From Caulobacter sp. Root343 (GTDB lineage: Bacteria; Pseudomonadota; Alphaproteobacteria; Caulobacterales; Caulobacteraceae): a stretch of DNA of 64,000 nucleotides. Position 1 is the stretch's first letter. Each line of letters opens with the position of its first letter. The notes below the pieces were generated by a model, which was given only the letters and a program-made list of their open reading frames with translations, had not been told where the DNA came from and made no database searches. Shown piece by piece: positions 34,017 to 44,300 of this stretch. The DNA lies in the NCBI RefSeq assembly GCF_001425745.1, contig NZ_LMDF01000006.1, forward strand, positions 600,025 to 664,024, read 5' to 3'. Position numbers and translations under genes: made by a program.

Positions 34017-35858
34017 ATGCATCGACCCGGTACGGCTTTCGATCGCCGCCGCATCCTTCAAGCGCTGGCCGTGCTGGGCGGCGGGGCGACCCTCGCTGGC
34101 CTGCTGCCCGGCTGGGCGCGCGCGGCGCGGGGCGCGGATCCGGGCCGTGCGCCGCCGGCGCTCTCCGGCGACGAGATCAAGCTGACCATCGGCCACACGC
34201 CGGTCACGGTAGATGGCAAGAGCGCCCACGCCGTGACGATCAACGGCACGGTCCCCGGCCCACTGATCCGGCTGAAGCAGGGCCAGCACGTCCGCCTGTC
34301 GGTGACCAACACGCTGGACGAGGAAACCTCGATCCACTGGCACGGCCTGCTGGTGCCGTTCCAGATGGACGGCGTCCCCGGCGTCAGCTTCCCCGGCATC
34401 AAGCCGGGCGAGACCTTCGTCTACGAATTCCATGTCCGGCAGTCGGGGACCTACTGGTACCACAGCCATTCGGGGCTGCAGGAGCAGATGGGCCACTATG
34501 GTCCGATCATCATCGATCCCGCCGGTGAGGATCCGGTGGCCTTCGACCGCGAGCATGTCGTGGTCCTGTCGGACTTCAGCGCGCTGCATCCGCACCAGAT
34601 CTTCAAAAAGCTGAAGCAGCAGAGCGGCGTCTTCAACTATCAGCGCCAGACCATCGCCGGCCTGCTCGCCGGGCGCGACCAGGTCCTGGCCGAGCGCCTG
34701 GATTGGGCGAAGATGCTGATGGACCCGACCGACATCTCGGACGTCACCGACGCGGCCTACACGTTCCTGGTCAACGGCCATGGGCCCAAGGACAACTGGA
34801 CGGCGCTGTTCTCGCCCGGCGAGCGGGTGCGCCTGCGGTTCATCAACGCCGCGGCCCAGTCGGTCTTCAACGTCCGCATCCCGGGGCTGCGGATGACCGT
34901 GGTCGCCGCCGACGGCCAGCACGTGCGCCCGGTCGAGGTCGACGAATTCCAGATCGGCAACGCCGAGACCTACGACGTCATCGTCCAGCCGGCGCAGGAC
35001 AAGGCCTTCACCATCGTCTCGGAGTCGGTCGACCGCTCCGGCCTCGGCCGCGCCACCCTGGCGCCGCGTCCGGGCATGAGCGCCGAGGTTCCGCCGCTGC
35101 GCGAACGCCCCCTGACGACCATGCGCGACATGGGGATGGACATGGGGGGCATGGGCGGCATGAACCTCGGGTCCATAGCCGGCATGGACCACGCCGCCAT
35201 GGGCCATGAGGCCATGACGGCGAAGCCAGTTCCCGGCATGGCCGCGCCGCGCCCGCGCGGAAGCGACGTGATGGGCAAGATGGAGTCCGGCGGCATGGAC
35301 ATGTCCATGCGAAATCCGGAGAACGCGCCGCAGGTCAAGCTCGGCCCGGGCGTGCAGATGATCGCCCCCATGCCGATGGATCGCACCGGCGAGCCGGGGC
35401 AGGGGCTGGCGAGCGTCGGCCATCGAGTCCTGGTCTATCGCGACCTGGTGGCGCTGGAGCCCAACGCCGACACCCGCCCGCCCGAGCGGTCGATGGAGAT
35501 CCACCTGACCGGCAACATGGAGCGGTTCATGTGGGGGTTCGACGGGCGCAAGTTCAGCGACCGGCCGCCGCCCTATGCGTTCCGAACCGGCGAGCGGGTG
35601 CGGGTCACCCTGATCAACGACACCATGATGGCCCACCCGATCCACCTGCACGGCCACTTCTTCGAGCTGACCTTCGGGCCGGCGGGCTACCTGCCGCGCA
35701 AGCATACGGTGATCGTGCTGCCCGGCGGGCGCGTGAGCTTCGACTTCACCGCCGAGCGCGGCGACTGGGCCTTCCACTGCCACATGCTCTATCACATGCA
35801 CGCGGGGATGTTTCAGGTGTTCAGCGTGCGCGACACGAGCCCGGAGGGCGCGCGATGA
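34017..35858 (+). CDS. copA: CopA periplasmic multicopper oxidase (copper resistance)
   Basis: This 613-aa enzyme oxidises Cu(I) to the less toxic Cu(II) in the periplasm. The N-terminus is a Tat signal (DRRRILQALAVLGGGATLAG). All four copper-binding clusters are present: HWHG near residue 108 (SIHWHGLLVP), HSH near 150 (GTYWYHSHSG), HPIHLHGHFFEL near 541, and HCHMLYHMHAGMF near 587. A Met-rich insertion (about 365-430) repeats MGM, GGMGGMN, MDHAAMGHEAM and GGMDMSM, as expected for Cu(I) delivery. AAAGG lies just upstream of the ATG. It overlaps copB by ATGA. The CnrYXH-like genes precede it. Confidence 0.96.
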   Translation: MHRPGTAFDRRRILQALAVLGGGATLAGLLPGWARAARGADPGRAPPALSGDEIKLTIGHTPVTVDGKSAHAVTINGTVPGPLIRLKQGQHVRLSVTNTLDEETSIHWHGLLVPFQMDGVPGVSFPGIKPGETFVYEFHVRQSGTYWYHSHSGLQEQMGHYGPIIIDPAGEDPVAFDREHVVVLSDFSALHPHQIFKKLKQQSGVFNYQRQTIAGLLAGRDQVLAERLDWAKMLMDPTDISDVTDAAYTFLVNGHGPKDNWTALFSPGERVRLRFINAAAQSVFNVRIPGLRMTVVAADGQHVRPVEVDEFQIGNAETYDVIVQPAQDKAFTIVSESVDRSGLGRATLAPRPGMSAEVPPLRERPLTTMRDMGMDMGGMGGMNLGSIAGMDHAAMGHEAMTAKPVPGMAAPRPRGSDVMGKMESGGMDMSMRNPENAPQVKLGPGVQMIAPMPMDRTGEPGQGLASVGHRVLVYRDLVALEPNADTRPPERSMEIHLTGNMERFMWGFDGRKFSDRPPPYAFRTGERVRVTLINDTMMAHPIHLHGHFFELTFGPAGYLPRKHTVIVLPGGRVSFDFTAERGDWAFHCHMLYHMHAGMFQVFSVRDTSPEGAR

Positions 35859-36802
35859 AGGCCTCGCTGATCGCCCTCCTGCCGGCCCTGTGGGCGGCGC
35901 CCGCCATGGCGCAGCATGCCGGCCACCACGCCGCGCCGCCACCGAGCGCTCAGCCCGCCCAGGCCAGTCCGAAGCCGGCCGCCGATCCGCACGCGGGCCA
36001 CGACATGGGCGCCATGCCTGGCATGGACGCCCCCAGCCAGGCCGTCCAAGGCGCGCCGCCGCTGCCGGACCATGAGACGGCCGCGCCGTCGCCGCCCGCC
36101 GATCATCTGGCCGATAAGGTCTACGACCCGGCCGCCATGGACAGCGCCCGCGCCCTGCTGCGCGAGGAGCACGGCGGAGCGCGCCTGTCGAAGGTCATGG
36201 CCAACCTCGTGGAGTACCGGGCAGGGTCTGGCGCCGACGGCTACCACTGGGACGGCGAGGCCTGGTTCGGCGGCGACCTGAACCGCTTCGTCCTCAAGTC
36301 CGAAGGCGAGGGCGACCGCCACGGCGTCGAGGCCGGCGAGGTCCAGGCGCTCTATTCGCGGGCCGTGAGCCTCTACACCGATCTGCAGGTCGGCGTGCGC
36401 CAGGACGTCGAGCCCAAGTCGCGCACCTACGCCACGGTCGGCGTCCAGACCCTGCTGCCTTATTGGGTGCAGGCCGGCGGCGCGCTGTTCCTGTCCAACA
36501 AGGGCGACGTCCTGGGCCGGGCGGAAGGGGCGATCGACTGGCGACTGACCCAGCGCCTGGTCCTGCAGCCGCGCGCCGAGCTGAACTTCGCCGCCCAGGA
36601 TACTCCCGAAACCGCGACTGGATCGGGCCTCTCCGAGGGCGAGCTGGGCCTGCGCCTGCGCTACGAGGTCCGCCGGGAATTCGCGCCCTATGTCGGAGTG
36701 AGCTGGGCGAGGCGCTTCGGGCGCACCGCCGACTATGCCCGCGCCCAGGGCCGCGACGTCTTGGACACCAGCTTCGTGGTCGGGGTGCGGGCCTGGTTCT
36801 AG
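35855..36802 (+). CDS. copB: CopB outer-membrane copper resistance protein
   Basis: This 315-aa protein has a signal peptide ending in PAMAQ. A His/Met-rich leader follows (QHAGHHAAPPPS, HAGHDMGAMPGMD), then the CopB barrel domain (about 100-315). The barrel contains YHWDGEAWFGGDLNRFVLKS, VQALYSRAVSLYTDLQVGVR and a terminal DTSFVVGVRAWF strand. The family sits in the outer membrane and sequesters copper or contributes to its export. The start overlaps the copA stop (ATGA), giving translational coupling. It converges on copD with only four bases between stops. Confidence 0.93.
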   Translation: MKASLIALLPALWAAPAMAQHAGHHAAPPPSAQPAQASPKPAADPHAGHDMGAMPGMDAPSQAVQGAPPLPDHETAAPSPPADHLADKVYDPAAMDSARALLREEHGGARLSKVMANLVEYRAGSGADGYHWDGEAWFGGDLNRFVLKSEGEGDRHGVEAGEVQALYSRAVSLYTDLQVGVRQDVEPKSRTYATVGVQTLLPYWVQAGGALFLSNKGDVLGRAEGAIDWRLTQRLVLQPRAELNFAAQDTPETATGSGLSEGELGLRLRYEVRREFAPYVGVSWARRFGRTADYARAQGRDVLDTSFVVGVRAWF

Positions 36803-36806
36803 CGAG

Positions 36807-37733
36807 CTACTGGGCGGTGATCGGGGCCAGGCGGCCCAGCCAGGCTGCCAGGCCCAGCACCGCCAGGCCCGCGCCGAACTCCAGCAACAGGCTGCGGCGC
36901 AGCGCGTCGATCGCCGCGCCCGCTTCGGCGGGGTCCGTGAGCGCCGCCCGGAGCGCGGGCGTCAGCCGAAAGCGGTTGGCGGCGGCCAGGGCGACCATGG
37001 CGGCGAACAGGACAAGCTTGAGGATCAGTAGGCGGCCATAGGACGTCTCCACCAGTCCCGTCCAACCTGACGGACCGACCAGGAACCAGCCGTTGACCAG
37101 GCCGCTGGCGGCCAGGGCGGCGACCACGCCCGAGCCCAGGCCCGAGAAACCCGCCAGCGCGGCGTGGAAGGCCGCGCGGCGGTTCTCGCTAAGCCGCGCA
37201 TCGCCGGCGAGGATGACGAAGAAGGCGAGGGCCCCGATCCAGACCGCCGCGGCCGCCAGGTGGACGATGTCCGCCAACAGGTGAAGGCCGCCGGCCGCGC
37301 CTTCGGTCGCCGCGCCGTGACCCATCCAGGCCATGCTGGCCGTCGCCACCGCGCCGAGGGACGCCGCGCCGACCCAGACGCCGCGACCCGGTCGAACAGC
37401 GAGCAGGAGAACGAAGGCCAGAGCGGCCGCCAAGGCGCGGACCAGCGACGCCGCGCCCATGGCCATCTCGGTCAGCACCGAGACGAGGATGGACGGGTCA
37501 AACGCCGCGCCCGGGGAGCCGGCGACGACCGCGGTTTGCAGCAGCAGGCCCGCGATGCTCGCGAGACCGAGCATGGCGGCGACCCAGCCGAGCAGCCGGC
37601 GGGGCCATTCCAGAGTCCCGGCGCTGGCGGGGCCGCTGGCCGGCAGCGCGTAGATCGCGAACAGCGCTCCGCCCATCAGGACGAAGCTCGCCGCGTACTG
37701 CGCCCATCGCAGCAGGACGACCCCGGTCTCCAT
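36807..37733 (-). CDS. copD: CopD inner-membrane copper protein
   Basis: This 308-aa polytopic inner-membrane protein has about eight hydrophobic helices. The CopD-domain histidines are visible (AWMGHGAATEG, GLHLLADIVHLAAAAVWIGA) with YGRLLILKLVLFAAMVALAA later. With CopC it is thought to move copper into the cytoplasm. It is three bases downstream of copC (same strand), so the pair forms an operon. Its convergent arrangement with copAB puts the export/oxidation and import genes on opposite strands. Confidence 0.92.
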   Translation of the reverse strand: METGVVLLRWAQYAASFVLMGGALFAIYALPASGPASAGTLEWPRRLLGWVAAMLGLASIAGLLLQTAVVAGSPGAAFDPSILVSVLTEMAMGAASLVRALAAALAFVLLLAVRPGRGVWVGAASLGAVATASMAWMGHGAATEGAAGGLHLLADIVHLAAAAVWIGALAFFVILAGDARLSENRRAAFHAALAGFSGLGSGVVAALAASGLVNGWFLVGPSGWTGLVETSYGRLLILKLVLFAAMVALAAANRFRLTPALRAALTDPAEAGAAIDALRRSLLLEFGAGLAVLGLAAWLGRLAPITAQ

Positions 37734-37736
37734 CGC

Positions 37737-38099
37737 CTATTTCACCGTGAAAGCGACGACGCCGTCCATCCGATGGCCGTCGTCGGCCGCCGTCGCGCGC
37801 CAGCTGATCTTGTAGGCGCCGGACGCCAACCGGCCCTTGAGAACGCCGGTGATGACCTTGCGGTCCTGGGAAATCGACGTCTTCACCGGCGTCGTCCTGC
37901 CGTCGGCGGTGGTCAGCGCGAAGGTCGAGAACGCCGGGGCGAGCTTCTCGTTGAAGGTCAGGCGGATCGCCGTCGGCGCGGCCACGGTGGCGTTGGCGGC
38001 GGGGTTGGACGCCACGAGCTTGGCGTGGGCGCTGGCCTCGCCGGCGGTCAGGGCCGAGGCCGAAAGGACGGCGGTCAGGAGAAAGGCGCGGAAGGCCAT
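37737..38099 (-). CDS. copC: CopC periplasmic copper-binding protein
   Basis: This 120-aa protein has a signal peptide cleaved at EASA/HAKL, so the mature protein begins with the histidine used as a Cu(II) ligand in CopC. The second histidine lies in ATAADDGHRMDGVVAFTV near the end. The beta-barrel signature LVASNPAANATVAAPTAIRL, continuing TFNEKLAP, is typical. It lacks the long Met-rich loop for Cu(I), so it resembles the Cu(II)-only type. It precedes copD on the minus strand. Confidence 0.94.
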   Translation of the reverse strand: MAFRAFLLTAVLSASALTAGEASAHAKLVASNPAANATVAAPTAIRLTFNEKLAPAFSTFALTTADGRTTPVKTSISQDRKVITGVLKGRLASGAYKISWRATAADDGHRMDGVVAFTVK

Positions 38100-38497
38100 G
38101 AGGGGTCCTGTCGAGCTGCGGTTGCCTAGTAGGCTACGCGGGATCTAGCGCTGGCCCTCACCGCTCCGCGATTGCCCTCTCCATTTTCTTCGCGAGCGTC
38201 AAATTTGTCTGAGTATAAGATCGGTGCCGAGATGGCGGAGCCGACGTGGCTCAGGCGGGCAGCGGCGCCGTAAGAGCGATTCGTCTTAATGTAGGACAAA
38301 AGGACGAAGTGCGCGCGGAGCCTGGGCCAGCGGATTCGCCCAACGGCAGCGCCAAGAAGGCCATCGAAAATCCATTCGAACCCAATGCTGATTAATAATA
38401 TCAATTCTATTGACGATCGGCGCTGACGAGGGCACGTCTAGTCGGACAAAAGATGGTCGCGAGGAGAACGCCTCGCGCGGGATACTGGGAGGAAATT
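38100..38497. other. 398-bp divergent intergenic region (copC / TonB receptor)
   Basis: More AT-rich than its surroundings. It contains two copies of GGACAAAAG (38294-38302 and 38444-38452), an inverted repeat TTCGTCTT...AGGACGAA (38280-38308, one mismatch), and GGGAGGAA just before the receptor ATG. A 92-codon minus-strand frame (38126-38404) lacks protein-like composition and is not called. Confidence 0.4.
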
Positions 38498-41320
38498 ATG
38501 AAACGCCTTGCGTTTATGCTGTCGGTCGCGCCGATGGCGCTGTTGGCCTTGCCCGCCGTGGCGCAGACGACGCCCGCCGGACAGGTCTTGTCCGACAAGT
38601 CGGCTCCGGCCAGGACGGCCGCCGCGACGAACGACTCGGCCGTGACCGAGGTCGTCGTGACCGGCCTGCGGCAAAGCCTGCGCTCGGCGCAGCAGATCAA
38701 GCGCAACTCCGACGCCATCCTCGACGCGGTCGTGGCCGAAGACATCGGCAAGCTTCCCGACAACACCGCCGCCGAAACCCTGGCGCGCCTCGCCGGCGTC
38801 CAGGTCGAGCGGTTCAGCGACGAGGCCAACCGCGTCCTCATCCGCGGCCTGCCGGACGTGGCCACCACCTACAACGGCCGCGAAATCTTCACGGCCGAGC
38901 TGCGCCGCGTGCAGCTGCAGGACTTCCCGGCCCAGGCCCTAGCGGGGATCGAGGTCTACAAGTCCGGGACGGCCGACATCGTCGAGCCTGGCCTGGCCGG
39001 CCTGATCAATGTCCGCACCCGCCGTCCGTTCGACTTCAAGGACTGGTTTGTCGGCGGCGGCGTCCGCGGCACCTACAACGACCAGACCAAGAAGCGCGAC
39101 CCCAACGGCAACATCCTGGTTTCGGACCGCTGGGACACGCCGATCGGCGAGATCGGCATCCTGGCCAACGCCACCTACGCCCAGTCGCAGTACCGTAACG
39201 GCGTGCGGTACAACAACCAGGGCATCGCCACGGTCAGCCCCGCCTCCAGCGTCTCGCCGGCCAGCGTGGGCCACAACTTCCGCTATCCGTATTCCGTCGG
39301 CCTCTACAACGACGGCGGCAAGCGCTACCGCCCGTCCGGAAACGTCGCCATTCAGTGGCGGCCGACCGACAAGCTGGAGATCTATTTCGACGGCATCTAC
39401 CAGGGCTATCGCGGCCGGCAGGCCACCGACAACCTCGACGTCAATCTGCGCGACTGGGATTCGACCGTCAGGCAGGACCCGACGCTGACGAACGTCACGC
39501 TGGTTCCGGGGACGACCGACCAGGCGGCGGGCTTCACCAAGACCGGCGGCGTCGCGCCCCAGGCCTATCGCTCGACCGGCGCTGACCACACCAACACCTA
39601 CCAGGGCGCGTTCGGCGCGACTTGGCGCGGCGATCGCCTGACCCTGTCCACCGATCTGGCCTACGAGGATAGCGAATACGAGGCCCGCAACTGGAGCCTC
39701 GACAGCGCCTTCGCCTCGCCGCCGACCGTCGTCGTCAAGTTCAACGAGAAGGACGGCGCGGCGTTCGACCTCACCGGCTTCGACGCCTCGAACCCGGCGA
39801 ACTACCTCTGGCGCGGCTATTACGAGCGGCACTACATCGCCAAGGGCAGCGGCGTCCAATGGCGCGGCGACGCGGTGTTCGACACCGGCGCCTCGTGGCT
39901 CCCGGAGATCAAGTTCGGGCTGCGCTACACCGATCGGGACGCCTCGCTGATCCAGGGCTCGCGCTACGCGTGGGTGCTCCCGCTCAAGCTCCCGCTGGCC
40001 GGGCTCCCCGTCGGCCAACTGCAGATGGTCGAGGATCCGTTCCGCGGCAATTCGCAGGGCTTTACCCAGTATCTGATGCCGACGCGTGACGGCATCGCCG
40101 GCAACACCGCGGGCCTGCTGCAGCGGTCGGTCGCGGCCCTGCAGCAGCTGGTGGCGCTGAACCCCACCGATCAGGGCTACAAGGACACGTTGAAGGCCTT
40201 CGGCAGCCCGGACGTGCCGCTGGACCAGGGCGGCGCCTTCAGCGCCACCGAGCAAAGCTACGCCGAGTACGCCCAGGCCAAGTACAACTTCGATCTGGGA
40301 TCGGTCGCGGTCGACGGCGTGATCGGCGTCCGCGTCGTCCAGACCCTCGGCGAATATTCCGGCACGTCGCGCGTCTCCGCCAACGGCGTCACCACCCTGA
40401 TCCCGCGGACCATCCGGCAGAACTACACCGACGTGCTGCCGAACGTCAGCATGCGGATCCGGCCGACCGACAAGCTGCAGCTGCGCCTGGGCTACACCCA
40501 GACCCGCACCCGCGTCGATTTCGGCGCGCTCAACCCGGCTCTGAACGTCTCGCAGGTGGTTCGAGACCCGACGCAGCCCATCGACCCCAACGCACCCGTG
40601 CAGCCGAATGCCTATGGCTCGGGCGGCAATCCCGATCTGCTTCCGCTCACGTCCAACAACTACGACGTCAGCGCCGAGTACTATTTCTCGAGCACGGGCA
40701 GCATCTCGGTCGCGGGCTTCTATCGCGACCTCTTCGGCTTCACGAGCAACTACACCCGGCGCATCCAGGATCCCGTCTACGGGCTGATCGAGATCAACCG
40801 TCCGGAAAATTCCGGCGCGGGCAAGATCAAGGGCTTCGAGATCAACGCCCAGACCTTCCTGGATTTCCTGCCGGAGTCGCTGAAGGGCTTCGGCGTTCAG
40901 GGGAACGTCACCTATGTCGACGGCAAGAACCAATTCCCCAGGACGCTCGGCGGAGACGCCGCCTATGTCCGCATCACGGGCCTGTCCAAGTGGACGTACA
41001 ACGCCGCGGTGTTCTATGAGCGCAATGGCCTGACGGGGCGGATTTCGTACAATCGCCGCTCGCCCTGGGTGAACTACTACCGCCAGGCCGCCGATGGCTC
41101 GCAGTACACCGGCGTGGGCATCAGGGCGGTCTCCCGCCTGGACGCCTCGTTGAGCTATGACGTCTCCAAGCACCTGACCGTCAGCGCCGATGTCTCGAAC
41201 CTGCTGGCCAAGCCGTTCGAGAACTACAACAACTACGAGACCAACCGGGCCTATCCGGTCGATGTCCGCTACGAGGGCCGGTACTACGGCCTGGGCCTGC
41301 GCTTCCGCTTCGGCGAATGA
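38498..41320 (+). CDS. TonB-dependent receptor linked to alpha-L-rhamnosidase
   Basis: This 940-aa outer-membrane receptor has a signal peptide ending in PAVAQ and a TonB-box-like VTEVVVTGLRQS near residue 50. The plug has ETLARLAGVQVERFSDEANR, VLIRGLPDVATTYNGREIFT and AGIEVYKSGTADIVEPGLAG. The long barrel ends in YYGLGLRFRFGE. This is the oligosaccharide-type (SusC-unrelated) receptor class abundant in Caulobacter. GGGAGGAA lies six bases upstream of the ATG. The downstream alpha-L-rhamnosidase, 58 bases beyond a hairpin, suggests uptake of rhamnose-containing plant glycosides or pectin side-chains. Confidence 0.93.
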   Translation: MKRLAFMLSVAPMALLALPAVAQTTPAGQVLSDKSAPARTAAATNDSAVTEVVVTGLRQSLRSAQQIKRNSDAILDAVVAEDIGKLPDNTAAETLARLAGVQVERFSDEANRVLIRGLPDVATTYNGREIFTAELRRVQLQDFPAQALAGIEVYKSGTADIVEPGLAGLINVRTRRPFDFKDWFVGGGVRGTYNDQTKKRDPNGNILVSDRWDTPIGEIGILANATYAQSQYRNGVRYNNQGIATVSPASSVSPASVGHNFRYPYSVGLYNDGGKRYRPSGNVAIQWRPTDKLEIYFDGIYQGYRGRQATDNLDVNLRDWDSTVRQDPTLTNVTLVPGTTDQAAGFTKTGGVAPQAYRSTGADHTNTYQGAFGATWRGDRLTLSTDLAYEDSEYEARNWSLDSAFASPPTVVVKFNEKDGAAFDLTGFDASNPANYLWRGYYERHYIAKGSGVQWRGDAVFDTGASWLPEIKFGLRYTDRDASLIQGSRYAWVLPLKLPLAGLPVGQLQMVEDPFRGNSQGFTQYLMPTRDGIAGNTAGLLQRSVAALQQLVALNPTDQGYKDTLKAFGSPDVPLDQGGAFSATEQSYAEYAQAKYNFDLGSVAVDGVIGVRVVQTLGEYSGTSRVSANGVTTLIPRTIRQNYTDVLPNVSMRIRPTDKLQLRLGYTQTRTRVDFGALNPALNVSQVVRDPTQPIDPNAPVQPNAYGSGGNPDLLPLTSNNYDVSAEYYFSSTGSISVAGFYRDLFGFTSNYTRRIQDPVYGLIEINRPENSGAGKIKGFEINAQTFLDFLPESLKGFGVQGNVTYVDGKNQFPRTLGGDAAYVRITGLSKWTYNAAVFYERNGLTGRISYNRRSPWVNYYRQAADGSQYTGVGIRAVSRLDASLSYDVSKHLTVSADVSNLLAKPFENYNNYETNRAYPVDVRYEGRYYGLGLRFRFGE

Positions 41321-41327
41321 CGCATGA

Positions 41328-41354
41328 GAGGCCGGCGGTTCAGCCGCCGGCCTC
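41328..41354 (+). terminator. 11-bp stem hairpin between receptor and rhamnosidase genes
   Basis: GAGGCCGGCGG and CCGCCGGCCTC form a perfect stem around TTCAG, followed by TTC only. It may partly terminate or stabilise the receptor mRNA, giving less rhamnosidase than receptor. Confidence 0.55.
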
Positions 41355-41378
41355 TTCACCACCAGTCTGGATCGCCGC

Positions 41379-44300
41379 ATGCCATCCATGAACCGCCGCC
41401 GGTTTTTCGCGGCGTCCAGCCTCGCGGTCGCGAGCTCGGGCGTGGCGACAGCCGCGTCCGCGCGACCGGCCCCGGCCAAGCCCGCCGTCGTCGATCTGCG
41501 GGCGGAGAACACCACCGACCTGCTCGGAACGGCCGTCGCCAAGCCCCGGCTGTCCTGGCGGATGACGGGCCCGGAGCGGGGCCTGGCCCAGGTCGCCTAT
41601 CGAGTCCGGGCCGGATCCAGGCGAGACGAGGTGGCGGCGGGGAGGGCCGATCTTTGGGACAGCGGCTGGGTCCGCTCCGACGCCTGCCTGGATATCCCCT
41701 TCGGCGGGCCCGACCTGCGCTCCCAGCAGCGGGTCTGGTGGACCGTCGAGGCCCATGACAACCACGGCCGCGTCCTGGCCTCCAAACCCGCCTGGTTCGA
41801 GGCTGGCCTGACGGATCCGCGCGACTGGCGCGGCCAGTGGCTGGCAGCCGAGGATCCATTCGCGGCGGCCGACCGCGCCGCGGGCGTCGACTGGGTCTGG
41901 GCCGGCGAAGCCCTCGACGACCAGCCCCACGCCTTCCGATTGGATTTCGAGGCTCCGCCGACCCTGGTGCGGGCCGAGGTGCTAGTGACGGCCAAGGACG
42001 GACTGCGCGCCGTCTGGGCCAATGGCCGGGCGGTCCCCTGGCGCCAACCGCTCAATCCCAGCTGGGGCGTCCTGCGGCCAGTCCCCATGGAGGTTCGGCC
42101 GGGGAAGAACTCGCTCTGCCTGCTGGTCACGCAGGATCGGTGGGGCTTCTTCGAGCCGACGGGCGGGGCGGTGGCCAGCCTGATCCGGCTATATCTCGCC
42201 GACGGCACGGTCCAGCGGATCGCCAGCGGGTCCAATTGGAAGGGGACGACCAAGCCGCCCTCGACCTGGACCGAACCCGACTTCGAGCCGACGGGATGGA
42301 CGACGGCGCGGGTCGTCAACGACCGCACCAAGAGCGTCCCGCTGCCCGCCGAGGCGGCCCTGCAGCTGCGCACCACCTTCACGCCAAGCCAGCGCGTCGT
42401 CAGCGCCCGGCTCTACGCCACGGCTCTGGGCGCCTATGAAGCGTCGATCAACGGGCGGCCGGTGGGCGAAGCCCGACTGGCGCCCGAAATCAGCGTCGCC
42501 GAAGACCATCTCTTCTACCAGGTCTACGACGTCGGCGACCTGATCGGCGACGGTCTCAACAGCCTTTGCGCCTTGGTCGGGGACGGCTTCTACGCCAGCG
42601 CCTTCACCTGGAACAATCAGCGCTACAGCCTGGGACCGCCGCCGCGTCGGCTGATGATGCAGCTGCGGCTGGACTATGCCGACGGCGGGCATGACTGGGT
42701 GCTGACCGGGCCCGGCTGGCGCGTGGCGCCGTCGCCGATCCTGCGGTCCGAGATCTATGACGGCGAGGTCTACGACGCCCGGCTGAAGATCCGGGGTTGG
42801 GACCTGCCGGGATTCGACGCCGACGGCTGGGCGGTCGCCCAGGTCGGCGAAGCGCCGCGCGGCCGTCTCGTTCCCCAGACCAGCCCCCGGCTGAAGTCCC
42901 AGATGACGCGGATGGCGGAGACGATCGCCGAACCGCGACCGGGCGTCTTCGTGTTCGACTTCGGCCAGAACTTCGCCGGCCATGTCCGGCTGAAGGCGCG
43001 CGGCGAGGCCGGGCGCTCGGTGACGATGCGGTTCGGCGAATATCTAAAGCCGTCGGGCGAGGTCGATCAGGCCAACCTGCGCGAGGCGCTGGCCCGCGAC
43101 GTCTACACCCTGCGCGGGGACGCCGGCGGCGAGGTCTACGCGCCGCATTTCACCTATCACGGCTTCCGCTACGTCCAGGTCGAGGGCTATCCGGGCAAGC
43201 CTACGGCGGCCGACATCGTGGGCGTCGTGGTCTTCAGCGACTGCGCGCCGACCGGCGAGATGACGCTGGACAACGCCCTGCTGCAGAAGGTTTGGCGAAA
43301 CGCGCTCTGGAGCCAGCGGTCGAACTTCTTCGGCGTGCCCACCGACTGCCCGCAGCGCGACGAGCGGATGGGCTGGATGGGCGACATCCAGGTGTTCCTC
43401 GACGCGGCCGCCTTCAACATGGACGTCGACGCCTTCGTCCGCCGCTACCTGGCCGAGGTCCGCGCCGCCCAGAGCCCGGCTGGCGCCTATCCCATCGTGA
43501 CGCCGGCGCCGCTCTGGTTCGGCGAGACCGTCACGGCCGGCTGGTCCGAGGCCGGGGTGATCCTGCCCTGGACCCTCTGGAACCGCTACGGCGACACCGC
43601 CGTGATCGACGAGAACTGGTCGGCGATGACCCGCTGGATGGACTATCTGTCCTCGCGCAACCCGGACTTCCTCTGGCGGAACGGCCGAGGCTGCGACCTG
43701 GGCGACTGGCTCTCGGTCGACGCGGTCAATCCAGCCGACGAGACGACGCCGCGCGTGCTGTGCGCCACCGCCTATTGGGGTCACTGCGCGACGATCATGG
43801 CCGAGATGGCGGCGGCGACCGGCCGCGCCGACGAGGCCGCCCGCTATCGCGAGCTGTTCGCCCATATAAAGACCGCCTTCGCCGCCAACCTGATGCGCGC
43901 AGACGGCGCGGCCGGCAACGGCAGCCAGACCAGCCAGATCCTGGCCCTGCGCTTCGGCCTGGCGCCCGACGAACACAGGGCGCGCTCGGCCCGGGTGCTG
44001 GCCGACGACATCAAGCGGCGCGGCATGAAGCTGTCGACCGGCTTCCTGGGCACGCCCTACCTGCTGGATATTCTGGCCGACGCGGGCCACCACGACGTCG
44101 TCGCGGGCCTGCTGCTGCAGACCGGCTACCCCTCGTGGGGCTACATGCCGATCAAGGGCGCCACGACGATGTGGGAGCGGTGGAACGGCGACACCGGCGA
44201 CCTGGCGATGAACAGCTTCAACCACTACGCCTACGGCGCGGTGTGCGGCTTCTACTACCGCCGCCTGGCCGGGATCGCGCCGGCCAGCCCGGGCTTCCGG

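Noticed and set aside
33840..35942. A 700-codon minus-strand frame over copA
   Set aside because: It is antisense to a multicopper oxidase with all copper motifs.
38126..38404. A 92-codon minus-strand frame in the copC/receptor gap
   Set aside because: No ribosome site, no recognisable family, and it covers the likely promoter region.
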